Below are positions 1 to 5,377 of a stretch of 5,423 bases of DNA, piece after piece. Each line of letters starts with the position of its first letter. Position 1 is the stretch's first letter. Position numbers and translations under genes: made by a program. Location: positions 1 through 5,423 of the forward strand of contig JALSRW010000038.1 of NCBI GenBank assembly GCA_026984595.1, written 5' to 3'. Below the pieces are notes generated by a model, which saw nothing but the letters and a program-made list of their open reading frames with translations, had not been told where the DNA came from and made no database searches. Origin of the DNA: Alphaproteobacteria bacterium (GTDB lineage Bacteria > Pseudomonadota > Alphaproteobacteria > Geminicoccales > Geminicoccaceae).

Positions 1-1083
1 GTTGATGGGCTGGATGTAGATGCCGAACTCGTCGAGCAGCAGATCGGAAGCCTGCTTGCACTGTACCGGATCGCCCACCAGGAGCGGCACGATGTGGGTC
101 ACGGAGGGCATCACCGGCAGGCCCGATTCCCGCAGCCGCTCCTTGAGCCGGGCCGCCCGTTCCTGGTGCCGGGCCCGCAGCCGCCTGCCCTCCTCGCCCT
201 TGAGCAGACGCACCGAGGCGAGCGCTCCGCCCACCGTCGCCGGGGTCAGCGAGGTGGTGAAGATGAAACCGGGGGCGTGGGAGCGGACGGCGTCCACCAG
301 CGCCCGCGAGGCGGCGATGTAGCCACCCATGCAGCCGTAGGCCTTGGCCAGGGTACCCTGAATCACGTCGATCCGGTCCATCGCGCCGATCATCTCGGCG
401 ACCCCGGCGCCGCGCGCTCCGTACATGCCCACCGCATGCACTTCATCGAGGTAGGTCATCGCATTGTAATGCTCGGCGAGGTCACAGATCTCGGCGATCG
501 GCCCGAAATCGCCGTCCATCGAATAGACACTCTCGAAGACGATGAGCTTGGGGCGCCCACGGGGCTCCGCCGCCAACAGTTCCTCGAGATGGGTGAGATC
601 GTTGTGGCGGAAGATCCGCTTCTCGCATCGCGAGCTGCGCACCCCGGCGATCATCGAAGCGTGGTTGAGCTCGTCGGAAAAGATCACGCAATCGGGCAGC
701 AGCCGGGCGATGGTGCTGATCGCCGCTTCGTTGGCCACATAGCCGGAGGTGAACAGCAGCGCCGCCGGCTTGCGATGCAGATCGGCGAGCTCCTCCTCGA
801 GCAGCACGTGCAGATGGGTGGTGCCGGAGATGTTGCGGGTGCCGCCGGCCCCGGCGCCATAGGATTCGAGGGCGCTGCGCGCAGCTTCCAGCACCGCGGG
901 GTGCTGACCCATGCCGAGATAGTCGTTGGAGCACCAGACCGTCACTTCGCCGACCCCGTCGGGCCGATGGTGCCTGGCATTGGGAAAGCGGCCCACCTCC
1001 CGGGCCAGATCGGCGAACACGCGGTAGCGGCCCTCCGCCCTGATGCGAGCGATGGCATCCACGAAGATCTGCTCGTAGTTCAT
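1..1083 (-). CDS. hemA: 5-aminolevulinate synthase, C-terminus cut by window edge
   Basis: This PLP enzyme of the aminotransferase fold condenses glycine with succinyl-CoA to give 5-aminolevulinate, CO2 and CoA, the first step of heme (and, where present, bacteriochlorophyll and corrinoid) synthesis in the cytosol. 361 residues are visible; the family is about 400, so some 45 C-terminal residues lie beyond base 1. Seen: an N-terminal WCSNDYLGMGQHP block (about residues 50-62), GAGAGGTRNISGTT (76-89), NHASM with His141 stacking on the cofactor, ESVYSMDGDFGPI (184-196), YLDEVHAVGMYG with Asp213 and His216, and QGTLAKAYG with Lys247 as the Schiff-base lysine. The visible end, GIYIQPIN, matches the start of the family's last segment. 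The ATG at 1083-1081 follows an AGGGA Shine-Dalgarno about 9 bases upstream. The WCSNDYLG and SYxxDGD blocks and close agreement with Rhodobacter HemA (recalled) favour ALAS over 2-amino-3-ketobutyrate CoA ligase. Same strand as alg44 but 175 bases away, so probably transcribed separately. Confidence 0.97.
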   Translation of the reverse strand, partial: MNYEQIFVDAIARIRAEGRYRVFADLAREVGRFPNARHHRPDGVGEVTVWCSNDYLGMGQHPAVLEAARSALESYGAGAGGTRNISGTTHLHVLLEEELADLHRKPAALLFTSGYVANEAAISTIARLLPDCVIFSDELNHASMIAGVRSSRCEKRIFRHNDLTHLEELLAAEPRGRPKLIVFESVYSMDGDFGPIAEICDLAEHYNAMTYLDEVHAVGMYGARGAGVAEMIGAMDRIDVIQGTLAKAYGCMGGYIAASRALVDAVRSHAPGFIFTTSLTPATVGGALASVRLLKGEEGRRLRARHQERAARLKERLRESGLPVMPSVTHIVPLLVGDPVQCKQASDLLLDEFGIYIQPIN

Positions 1084-1161
1084 CTCGGCCGTTCCCTGCC
1101 GCTGGAAATGGGCCCGCCCCATCACCTCGTAACACTATTACGCGGGATCGCCAGCGCAACC

Positions 1162-1175
1162 TTGTCCGAAGTCAA
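1162..1175 (-). promoter_or_regulatory. Degenerate FNR/FnrL-like box upstream of hemA
   Basis: Read toward hemA the site is TTGAC-TTCG-GACAA. It keeps the TTG-N8-CAA core and 7 of the 10 specified bases of the FNR consensus TTGAT-N4-ATCAA. Its centre is about 85 bases upstream of the hemA ATG. hemA genes of photosynthetic and facultative alphaproteobacteria are known to be controlled by FnrL through such boxes. Here the second half-site is poor, so this is only a candidate. The TTGACT also resembles a -35 element, but I find no good -10 at 16-18 bases. Confidence 0.25.
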
Positions 1176-1239
1176 AAAGGACGAGCCGGACACCCTTCCC
1201 TGCCCCGCGGGGACGGGGGGTGCGGCCGGGGCCGGGCAG

Positions 1240-1254
1240 CGGCCGCGGCGGCCG
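1240..1254 (-). terminator. GC stem-loop just after the alg44 stop, possible weak terminator
   Basis: A perfect CGGCCG / CGGCCG inverted repeat with a 3-base loop starts 4 bases after the alg44 TAG. More GC-rich sequence follows, including the 10-bp palindrome CCCCGCGGGG at 1203-1212. No run of T follows the stem, so it is not a textbook intrinsic terminator. It may stabilise the 3' end or work with Rho. The position at the end of the alg8-alg44 pair is the main reason for the call. Confidence 0.3.
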
Positions 1255-1258
1255 TTCT

Positions 1259-2317
1259 CTAGAGGAAGCGGACCTCGACGAGGGTACCGAGATCCTCGAA
1301 ATCGAAGGGCCGATCCGGTCGCAGTACGACCTGTGCGTAACGGCTGGCCGCCGCACCGCCGGCCTCGCCGCGCAGCGCGGCGAGGCCGGGCTTGAAGTCG
1401 ATCCGCTCGACCTGCGCCAGCACCGGTTCGCGGCGACCCGGCACGTAGATTTCGGCCCGCTGGCCGACCTCGAGGCGTGCGGCCCGATCGATCGGCAGCC
1501 GGGCACGCACCAGCAGCGGCTTGTCGGCGGCGGCCAATACCGCCACCGCTTCGCCGGTGCGCGCGTACTGGCCGGGGGGAACCAGCCAGTCGAGCAGGAC
1601 GCATTCGCAGGGGCTTTCCAGTACCGCCACCCGTCCCTGGCCGTTGCGGATCTGCACCACGCCATCGCCGGGCGTGTAGATGTCCCTGCGCGGCAGCGCC
1701 TCCACCTTGCCCCCATAGGGGGCACGCAGTTCCGCCACCGGCACCCAGATCACCGCGTTCTCGGCCTTGATCACGAAGAATTTCTCGCGCACCCCCACCG
1801 CCACGAGACCGGCCAGCGCCAGCGCGGCGAGGCCCAGCAAGGTGTAGCCCAGCATCCGCTTGAGTCGCCTGCCGAGACCTTCCTCCTCGGCGAAGGGATC
1901 CTGGACCGGGATCCGGGCACGCAGCTCTGCCCCGTTCTCGCGCGCGGCGATGGCGAGGACGTCCCCGGCGCTGACGATTTCCCCGGACAGATAGGCATCG
2001 ACAAGATAGCGGAAGAGATCGAGCTGGCCCTTGGAAAGCCCGAGAAACTTGCAGCCGAAGCGGGGGATGTCGGGATCGACGTAGACCATCTGGCAGTCGG
2101 CACGGAGGATGATCTCGAACTCCTCGAACGGGAAAAAGAGACGCACGGCAAAGCGCTCGCCGGGCTGTCGCGAGGTGATCTCGTTGCTCACACCGAAGCC
2201 GCCGAGGGACCAGTCGTCGGTGAGGAAACGGGTGCCGTCGATCTCCACCCCGATGGGAATCCGCAGGCGGATGTGCTGTCTGTGAATTTCCGTCTCGTGC
2301 GCGATCTGTGCCTGCAT
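1259..2317 (-). CDS. alg44: Alg44-like c-di-GMP receptor and polysaccharide co-polymerase (PilZ-TM-periplasmic adaptor)
   Basis: Inner-membrane partner of the Alg8 glycosyltransferase; in Pseudomonas c-di-GMP binding to the Alg44 PilZ domain is required for alginate polymerisation. 352 residues, somewhat shorter than the Pseudomonas protein (about 389). Seen: a cytoplasmic PilZ domain with R13-x3-R17 (RQHIRLRIP) and D35-x-S37-x-x-G40 (DDWSLGGFG), both c-di-GMP-binding signatures; a conserved linker YLVDAYLSGEIVSAGDVLA (about 104-122); one membrane helix at about 155-176; then a periplasmic membrane-fusion-like part with the paired-Cys motif SPCECV (235-240) and PPGQYARTGE (247-256). The His-x-Glu/RQH start, the SG-[DE]-IV-x-x-GD linker and the SPC-[DE]-CV motif match Pseudomonas Alg44 as I recall it, so this is orthology rather than a generic PilZ hit. 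The ATG has a GAGGG Shine-Dalgarno 6 bases upstream (2328-2324) that overlaps the alg8 stop, indicating coupled translation. Odd points: a shortened periplasmic helical section and a palindrome-coded loop (residues 310-320). Confidence 0.93.
   Translation of the reverse strand: MQAQIAHETEIHRQHIRLRIPIGVEIDGTRFLTDDWSLGGFGVSNEITSRQPGERFAVRLFFPFEEFEIILRADCQMVYVDPDIPRFGCKFLGLSKGQLDLFRYLVDAYLSGEIVSAGDVLAIAARENGAELRARIPVQDPFAEEEGLGRRLKRMLGYTLLGLAALALAGLVAVGVREKFFVIKAENAVIWVPVAELRAPYGGKVEALPRRDIYTPGDGVVQIRNGQGRVAVLESPCECVLLDWLVPPGQYARTGEAVAVLAAADKPLLVRARLPIDRAARLEVGQRAEIYVPGRREPVLAQVERIDFKPGLAALRGEAGGAAASRYAQVVLRPDRPFDFEDLGTLVEVRFL
1359..1389. repeat. 31-bp near-perfect palindrome inside alg44 (15-bp arms, one central base)
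   Basis: The left arm CCGGCCTCGCCGCGC (1359-1373) is exactly reverse-complementary to 1375-1389, with A1374 as the only unpaired base. As RNA it would fold into a stem of 13-14 almost all-GC pairs with a 3-5 base loop. It sits about 100 bases before the alg44 stop and encodes roughly residues 310-320 (PGLAALRGEAG). It is the longest perfect inverted repeat I noticed in the window. It could be an intragenic repeat element, a protein-binding site, an mRNA structure that affects expression at the operon end, or GC-bias chance. Confidence 0.9.
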
Positions 2318-2323
2318 GGGAAT

Positions 2324-2328
2324 CCCTC
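2324..2328 (-). promoter_or_regulatory. alg44 ribosome binding site overlapping the alg8 stop
   Basis: GAGGG lies 6 bases upstream of the alg44 ATG and shares bases with the alg8 TGA (2329-2327). Ribosomes ending alg8 therefore stop on the alg44 initiation site. This fits reinitiation and near-equal production of the two partners. It also fixes the alg44 start at 2317. Confidence 0.75.
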
Positions 2329-3841
2329 AGGAGAGTGGCAGGCCCGACAGGCCGGGCGGCAGCTCGAGCGCGCCTGTCAGGAAGGCGATGACGACGACCA
2401 GGGTGGCCAGTGCCAATGTATGGACGAAGGTGGAACCGATCTCGTGCCAACGTCCGTCGCCCCGCGCCGATCCGCGGGCGATGTTCTGGCGCGTCCAGCG
2501 CTGGCGATCGAGACGGAACAATGCGTAGGTCTTGACCAGGGCACCGTAGACCTGGGTGTAGTAGAGCAGCAGCGGGTAGAGCCCGCTGATCCGCTCGCGT
2601 ACCGTGAGCAAACCCAAGGTGAGCACCAGCCGGGTGAGTGCCACCCACAGCAGATAGGTGTAGAGAAAGGTCGGCGACACCGCGAGCGCGAAAAAGATCG
2701 CTGCGGTGGGCCCGATCAGCGGCGTCCACATCGACAGCCGCTGATCGATCAGGCACCACCAGGTGAAGAGTCCGATGCGGCGGGGTCCGAGCTCGATGGC
2801 CCGGCCGCTGCCGCGCAACATGTTGCCGAACCAGCGCAGCATGAGCTGCGTCGAGGCGCGGAAGAAGCTGCGTGCCGGCGGCTCCTCGATGGTCCAGATC
2901 TTGACATCCGGCACATAGAGCATGGGCAGCCCCCGCTCCAGCAGCCAGAACCATGTCGATTTGTCCTCGCCGGTGAGAAAGGAGATGCGGCCGAGGCGCC
3001 AGTGCTCGAGCGAGTCGTTGCGGACGATCTCGATGAAATCCGGATGGGTGGCGACCTCCGCCCGGTAGATCGACATCCGCCCGGTCATCACCAGCAGGCG
3101 CCGCGACAGTCCCAGCGAGGACATCAGCATATGGCGCTGGGCGAAGCGCAGCCGGTGCCAGTGACGGATCAGCAGCCCGCCATCGGTGATCGCATCTTCA
3201 TCGGTGGTGAGGCCGGCCAGATCCGGCATCAACCGCAAGAACGGCAGGCAGCGAGCGAGCGCACCGGGTGCCAGCAGGCTGTCCCCGTCCATCACCACCA
3301 CCGCATCGTCGGGCCGCGGCCGCCGCCGCGCCACCGCCCGCAGGGCGGCGGCCAGGGCGTCGCGCTTGCCGCTGGGCGCGAGACGCACGAACACCAGCCG
3401 CACATCTTCGGGAGGTCGGAGCTTGGCGAAGATGGCCTTGATGAGGCGCTGATCGGCGAGCTCGACGATCGAGGCGACGATGGTCACCGGCCCACCGTAG
3501 CGGATCGCCTCCTCGATGGCGGCACGATAGACGGCGGCCGTGGTCTCGGCGCGGATACGAAAGCTGGTGATGATCAGGAACACCCGATCGGCCGACCCCG
3601 CGGCTTCGCCGACATCGGCGGCATCGCTCGCCGCCAGCAGCTCGGCCGCCCGCCGCCAGCGCGGGAAGACCAGCCGGCGATAGACGAGGGAGCGCAGCAG
3701 ATGCACGAAGCCCCAGCCATAGCGCCACAGCCCGACCACCCCGATGATGACCACGAACTCGCGGGCGGCGGGATCCCACACTCCGGCGGGCGCATTGACC
3801 AGCAGGGCGAGGAGGGCCAGTATGTACAGGGTCAGATACAC
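2327..3841 (-). CDS. alg8: Alg8-like family-2 glycosyltransferase (mannuronan/alginate-type polymerase)
   Basis: Integral inner-membrane processive GT2 enzyme; in Pseudomonas and Azotobacter Alg8 polymerises GDP-mannuronate into polymannuronate. 504 residues against about 494 for Pseudomonas Alg8. Seen: N-terminal membrane segments (about 3-20 and 28-48); a cytoplasmic catalytic domain with FLIITSFRI (88-96), GKRDALA (158-164), the metal/sugar-nucleotide DGD motif (Asp185, Asp187), WHKLRFAQRH-like WHRLRFAQRH (228-237), MTGRMSIYR (252-260), NDSLEHWRLG (275-284), TGEDKS (290-295, the catalytic acidic pair), and RWFGN (336-340); then several C-terminal membrane helices (about 376-412, 420-440 and 470-490) and the FRLDRQRWTRQ motif (442-452). 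These blocks match recalled Alg8 along the whole length, better than cellulose or hyaluronan synthases. The start is GTG at 3841 with GAGGA 7 bases upstream; the following membrane segment lines up with Alg8. Substrate specificity is inferred, since no GDP-mannose dehydrogenase gene is in view. Confidence 0.93.
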   Translation of the reverse strand: MYLTLYILALLALLVNAPAGVWDPAAREFVVIIGVVGLWRYGWGFVHLLRSLVYRRLVFPRWRRAAELLAASDAADVGEAAGSADRVFLIITSFRIRAETTAAVYRAAIEEAIRYGGPVTIVASIVELADQRLIKAIFAKLRPPEDVRLVFVRLAPSGKRDALAAALRAVARRRPRPDDAVVVMDGDSLLAPGALARCLPFLRLMPDLAGLTTDEDAITDGGLLIRHWHRLRFAQRHMLMSSLGLSRRLLVMTGRMSIYRAEVATHPDFIEIVRNDSLEHWRLGRISFLTGEDKSTWFWLLERGLPMLYVPDVKIWTIEEPPARSFFRASTQLMLRWFGNMLRGSGRAIELGPRRIGLFTWWCLIDQRLSMWTPLIGPTAAIFFALAVSPTFLYTYLLWVALTRLVLTLGLLTVRERISGLYPLLLYYTQVYGALVKTYALFRLDRQRWTRQNIARGSARGDGRWHEIGSTFVHTLALATLVVVIAFLTGALELPPGLSGLPLS

Positions 3842-3872
3842 GGAGGAATCCTCAGCCCGGTCGTGGCAACGG

Positions 3873-3884
3873 GCCGGTACCGGC
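3873..3884. repeat. 12-bp perfect palindrome in the alg8 leader
   Basis: GCCGGTACCGGC is a perfect even palindrome whose near edge is about 31 bases upstream of the alg8 GTG. It overlaps the first copy of an ACCG-G-CGGT motif (3879-3887). A repressor or activator site or a leader hairpin is possible; no known regulator is recognised. Confidence 0.6.
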
Positions 3885-3978
3885 GGTAGAGGCCGGTCCG
3901 ATGGCGTGCCCTCCGAGCCAGATCCCGGGCTTCAACACGGTATGCGCAGACCCCTCTTCGTCACCGGCGGTGGTCCGA
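3879..3978. repeat. Two ACCGGCGGT / GGTCCGA modules 84 bp apart in the alg8 leader
   Basis: ACCGGCGGT, an odd-centred inverted repeat (ACCG-G-CGGT), occurs at 3879-3887 and again at 3963-3971. Each is followed downstream by GGTCCGA (3895-3901 and 3972-3978), with 7 bases between the motifs in the first module and none in the second. The 84-bp spacing equals about eight helical turns, so a regulator could bind both copies on one face of the DNA. Function is inferred only from this arrangement. Confidence 0.4.
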
Positions 3979-4011
3979 CCTTCTCCTGCCGCTCGTCTAT
4001 GTGCGTTCGCC

Positions 4012-4024
4012 GCGCATGCTGCGC
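4012..4024. repeat. Small inverted repeat next to the AT-rich island
   Basis: GCGCA-TGC-TGCGC is a 5-bp stem with a 3-base loop immediately beside the AT island, on the alg8 side. It would lie near the 5' end of an alg8 transcript starting in the island. It may be an operator or leader hairpin, or chance. Confidence 0.3.
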
Positions 4025-4032
4025 CCGTTTCC

Positions 4033-4047
4033 TTAAGATTATGTTAC
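4033..4047. promoter_or_regulatory. CtrA-like binding box TTAA-N7-TTAC
   Basis: TTAA (4033-4036), 7 bases, then TTAC (4044-4047) matches 7 of 8 specified positions of the alphaproteobacterial CtrA consensus TTAA-N7-TTAA. Such AT-rich half-sites are rare in this GC-rich window, and this one lies in the only AT island between two divergent genes. CtrA is known to control motility, cell-cycle and envelope genes in Alphaproteobacteria. Whether it acts on alg8, the response regulator or both cannot be read from the sequence. Confidence 0.4.
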
Positions 4048-4181
4048 CGTGATGTGCATCGCCACCCTCGGCCCGGTGCGGGCTTAGCGGATTTCGGCGA
4101 ATGGCGGCAAGGCCCGGGAGTGACAGAGTTGTGAGTCCCCCCGTCTTCCACCACGCGCGCAAGGCGAGTAGACTTCCCGCA

Positions 4182-4199
4182 GGACGGTCCTGTCCGTCC
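4182..4199 (+). repeat. Inverted repeat in the response regulator leader
   Basis: GGACGG-TCCTGT-CCGTCC forms a 6-bp stem with a 6-base loop, ending 28 bases before the ATG. An overlapping alternative pairs GGTCC (4186-4190) with GGACC (4201-4205), so the leader has two mutually exclusive small hairpins. It could be an operator, for example for autoregulation by an OmpR-type protein, but these usually bind direct repeats. Confidence 0.35.
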
Positions 4200-4227
4200 C
4201 GGACCGGCCGCGAAGGAATCGTCTGTC

Positions 4228-4914
4228 ATGGCGCGAGCGAGTCAAATTCTGCTGGTCGACGATGACGAACCGTTCCGCACCGAACTGGCGGAGCAGCTAC
4301 GCCTTCACGAAGGCCTCGAAGTGCGCGAGGCGGGTACCGGGAAGGACGCCCTCGCGGCCATCGAGGGCCATACCTTCGACGCCATCATCCTCGATGTGGG
4401 GCTGCCCGACACCGATGGCCGCGATCTCTGCCGCCTGATCCGCAAGCGCGGCGTGAAGGCGCCGGTCCTCATGCTCACCGCCCATGGCGGCGATGCCGAC
4501 ACCATTCTCGGCCTCGACAGCGGCGCCAACGACTATGTCGCCAAACCGGTGCGTCTCGGCGTGCTGCTGGCACGGCTGCGCGCCCAGCTCCGCCAGTTCG
4601 AACTCAGCGACGACGCCGTCTTCCAGATCGGCCCGTACCGGTTCCGCCCCGCCGCCAAGATGCTGGTGGGCGCCAACAACAAGAAGATCCACCTCACGGA
4701 AAAGGAAACCGCGATCCTGAAGTATCTCTATCGCGTCGGCGACCGGCCGGTCTCCCGCGAGGTGCTGCTGGACGAGGTGTGGGGGTACAACGCCGGCGTC
4801 ACCACGCATACGCTGGAAACCCATATCTACCGGTTGCGGCAGAAGATCGAGCCGCAACCCGGGGAAACCACCATCCTGGTGACCGAGCCCGGGGGCTACC
4901 GGCTGGTGCGCTGA
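4228..4914 (+). CDS. OmpR/PhoB-family two-component response regulator
   Basis: Cytoplasmic DNA-binding response regulator of 228 residues, full length for the family. Receiver domain at about 6-120: acidic pocket Asp11/Asp12 (VDDDE), phospho-acceptor Asp56 (IILDVGLP), switch Thr84 (LMLTAH), and Lys106 in NDYVAKP, so all residues needed for phosphorylation are present. Winged-helix output domain at about 131-228: LTEKETAILKYLYR (156-169), the VSREVLLDEVWGYNAGV segment (175-191), recognition helix THTLETHIYRLRQKI (193-207), and the wing EPGGYRLV (220-227). The ATG at 4228 has AAGGA 10 bases upstream. No histidine kinase gene lies nearby, so it is an orphan here. It is divergent from alg8 and 81 bases upstream of the ribbon-helix-helix gene on the same strand. 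I recognise the subfamily as widespread in Alphaproteobacteria but cannot give it a reliable gene name. Confidence 0.95.
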   Translation: MARASQILLVDDDEPFRTELAEQLRLHEGLEVREAGTGKDALAAIEGHTFDAIILDVGLPDTDGRDLCRLIRKRGVKAPVLMLTAHGGDADTILGLDSGANDYVAKPVRLGVLLARLRAQLRQFELSDDAVFQIGPYRFRPAAKMLVGANNKKIHLTEKETAILKYLYRVGDRPVSREVLLDEVWGYNAGVTTHTLETHIYRLRQKIEPQPGETTILVTEPGGYRLVR

Positions 4915-4931
4915 AACGGCGGATCGGCAGT

Positions 4932-4947
4932 GGCGGGAGGGCCCGCC
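4932..4947 (+). other. Intergenic GC stem-loop between the response regulator and the RHH gene
   Basis: GGCGGG-AGGG-CCCGCC forms a 6-bp GC stem with a 4-base loop, 18 bases after the regulator stop. It lacks a T tract, so it is at most a weak terminator or a processing barrier within a possible two-gene transcript. Confidence 0.35.
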
Positions 4948-4995
4948 CCCGGCCAGGATGGAAACCGAGCAGAGCATGGCAGAGGGGAGGCTGAC

Positions 4996-5292
4996 ATGTG
5001 CAGGATCTATGCTTCCACGGATCCCAGGATGTGCGAGGCGGTGACCCGCTCCGTGCGGATCAACGGGCTGGTCACCTCGATCCGTCTCGAGGCGCGGTTC
5101 TGGGACATTCTCGACGAGATGGCCGCAGCCGAGGGTGTCACGACACCGCGCTTTCTGAGCGTGCTCTACGACGAGATCATGGAACTGCGCGGTGAAGTGC
5201 GAAATTTCGCCTCGCTGTTGCGGGTGATCTGTACGACCTATCTCGCACAGCGCCCACAGCGACAACGCGAAACCGTGGAGCTCGCCGTCTGA
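4996..5292 (+). CDS. Small ribbon-helix-helix domain protein
   Basis: 98 residues. The ATG at 4996 is chosen because GGAGG (4986-4990) lies 5 bases before it and because the MCRIYASTDP start resembles the usual start of this alphaproteobacterial family; a longer frame opening at 4930 has no ribosome site and a low-complexity Gly/Ala-rich start. A likely ribbon strand (VTSIRLE, about 26-32) is followed by helix A (about 33-46, FWDILDEMAAAEG) and helix B (about 50-64, TPRFLSVLYDEIMEL), then a conserved GEVRNFASLLRVICTTYL tail (66-83) and a polar, Arg/Gln-rich end. Such folds usually bind DNA as dimers, as in Arc/MetJ-type regulators; some family members are annotated as relatives of aryl-sulfate sulfotransferases, with little support. 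Same strand as the response regulator, 81 bases downstream. Target and role unknown. Confidence 0.85.
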   Translation: MCRIYASTDPRMCEAVTRSVRINGLVTSIRLEARFWDILDEMAAAEGVTTPRFLSVLYDEIMELRGEVRNFASLLRVICTTYLAQRPQRQRETVELAV

Positions 5293-5333
5293 TCCCTTCC
5301 CCCACCGGAGAGTCGACGGCGGGAACCTGATGC

Positions 5334-5361
5334 TTTACGGATAAAACGCTCCGGGTATAAT
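5334..5361 (+). promoter_or_regulatory. Near-consensus sigma-70-type promoter reading out of the right edge
   Basis: A perfect TATAAT -10 (5356-5361) is preceded after 16 bases by TTTACG (5334-5339), 4 of 6 matches to TTGACA. Transcription would start near 5368. It lies 41 bases after the ribbon-helix-helix stop, so it starts a new transcription unit, either a protein gene or an RNA gene beyond the window. A perfect -10 is unusual in such GC-rich DNA and suggests strong expression. Confidence 0.6.
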
Positions 5362-5377
5362 CCCCCGCGAGCAGAGC

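Larger units (their letters stand above)
3842..4227. promoter_or_regulatory. Divergent control region between alg8 and the response regulator gene
   Basis: 386 bases without a convincing gene; the short open frames here have no good ribosome site or recognisable product. Near the middle is the only AT-rich island (about 4029-4060), which holds a CtrA-like box and, toward alg8, a CATAAT hexamer (4043-4038) that could be a -10 without a good -35. A weak plus-strand candidate for the regulator gene is TTCCAC-N17-TAGACT (about 4146-4174). Ribosome sites are GAGGA (3853-3849) for alg8 and AAGGA (4213-4217, 10 bases before the ATG) for the regulator. If alg8 starts in the AT island, its leader is about 190 bases and rich in inverted repeats. 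Confidence 0.6.

Noticed and set aside
1..1083. 2-amino-3-ketobutyrate CoA ligase or 8-amino-7-oxononanoate synthase instead of ALAS
   Set aside because: These share the fold, but the WCSNDYLGMG, RNISGTT, YSMDGDFGPI and TLAKAYG blocks and overall agreement favour ALAS.
1165..1260. Rho-independent terminator between alg44 and hemA using the T run near 1175
   Set aside because: The five T's (minus strand) are not directly preceded by a strong stem; the good stem at 1240-1254 lacks a T tract.
94..1395. 433-codon plus-strand frame antisense to hemA
   Set aside because: It is the mirror of the strongly supported hemA frame and has no ribosome site or recognisable product.
1122..2954. 610-codon minus-strand frame overlapping alg8 and alg44 in another phase
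   Set aside because: Arg/Pro/Ala/Gly-rich out-of-phase translation of two real genes, with no domain.
1220..3889. 889-codon open frame on the plus strand, antisense to both alg44 and alg8
   Set aside because: Antisense frames stay open easily in GC-rich genes. Its translation is rich in Gly, Glu, Asp, His and Gln without recognisable domains, while the opposite strand encodes two clear proteins.
4038..4066. Sigma-54 or AlgU/EcfG-type promoter upstream of alg8
   Set aside because: I looked for GG-N10-GC and GGAAC-N16-18-CGTT patterns toward alg8 and found none with correct spacing.
3744..4162. Short open frames in the divergent intergenic region on both strands
   Set aside because: They overlap each other, lack Shine-Dalgarno sequences and encode low-complexity products.
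4297..5265. 322-codon minus-strand frame opposite the response regulator and RHH genes
   Set aside because: Shadow of two recognised plus-strand genes; no domain.
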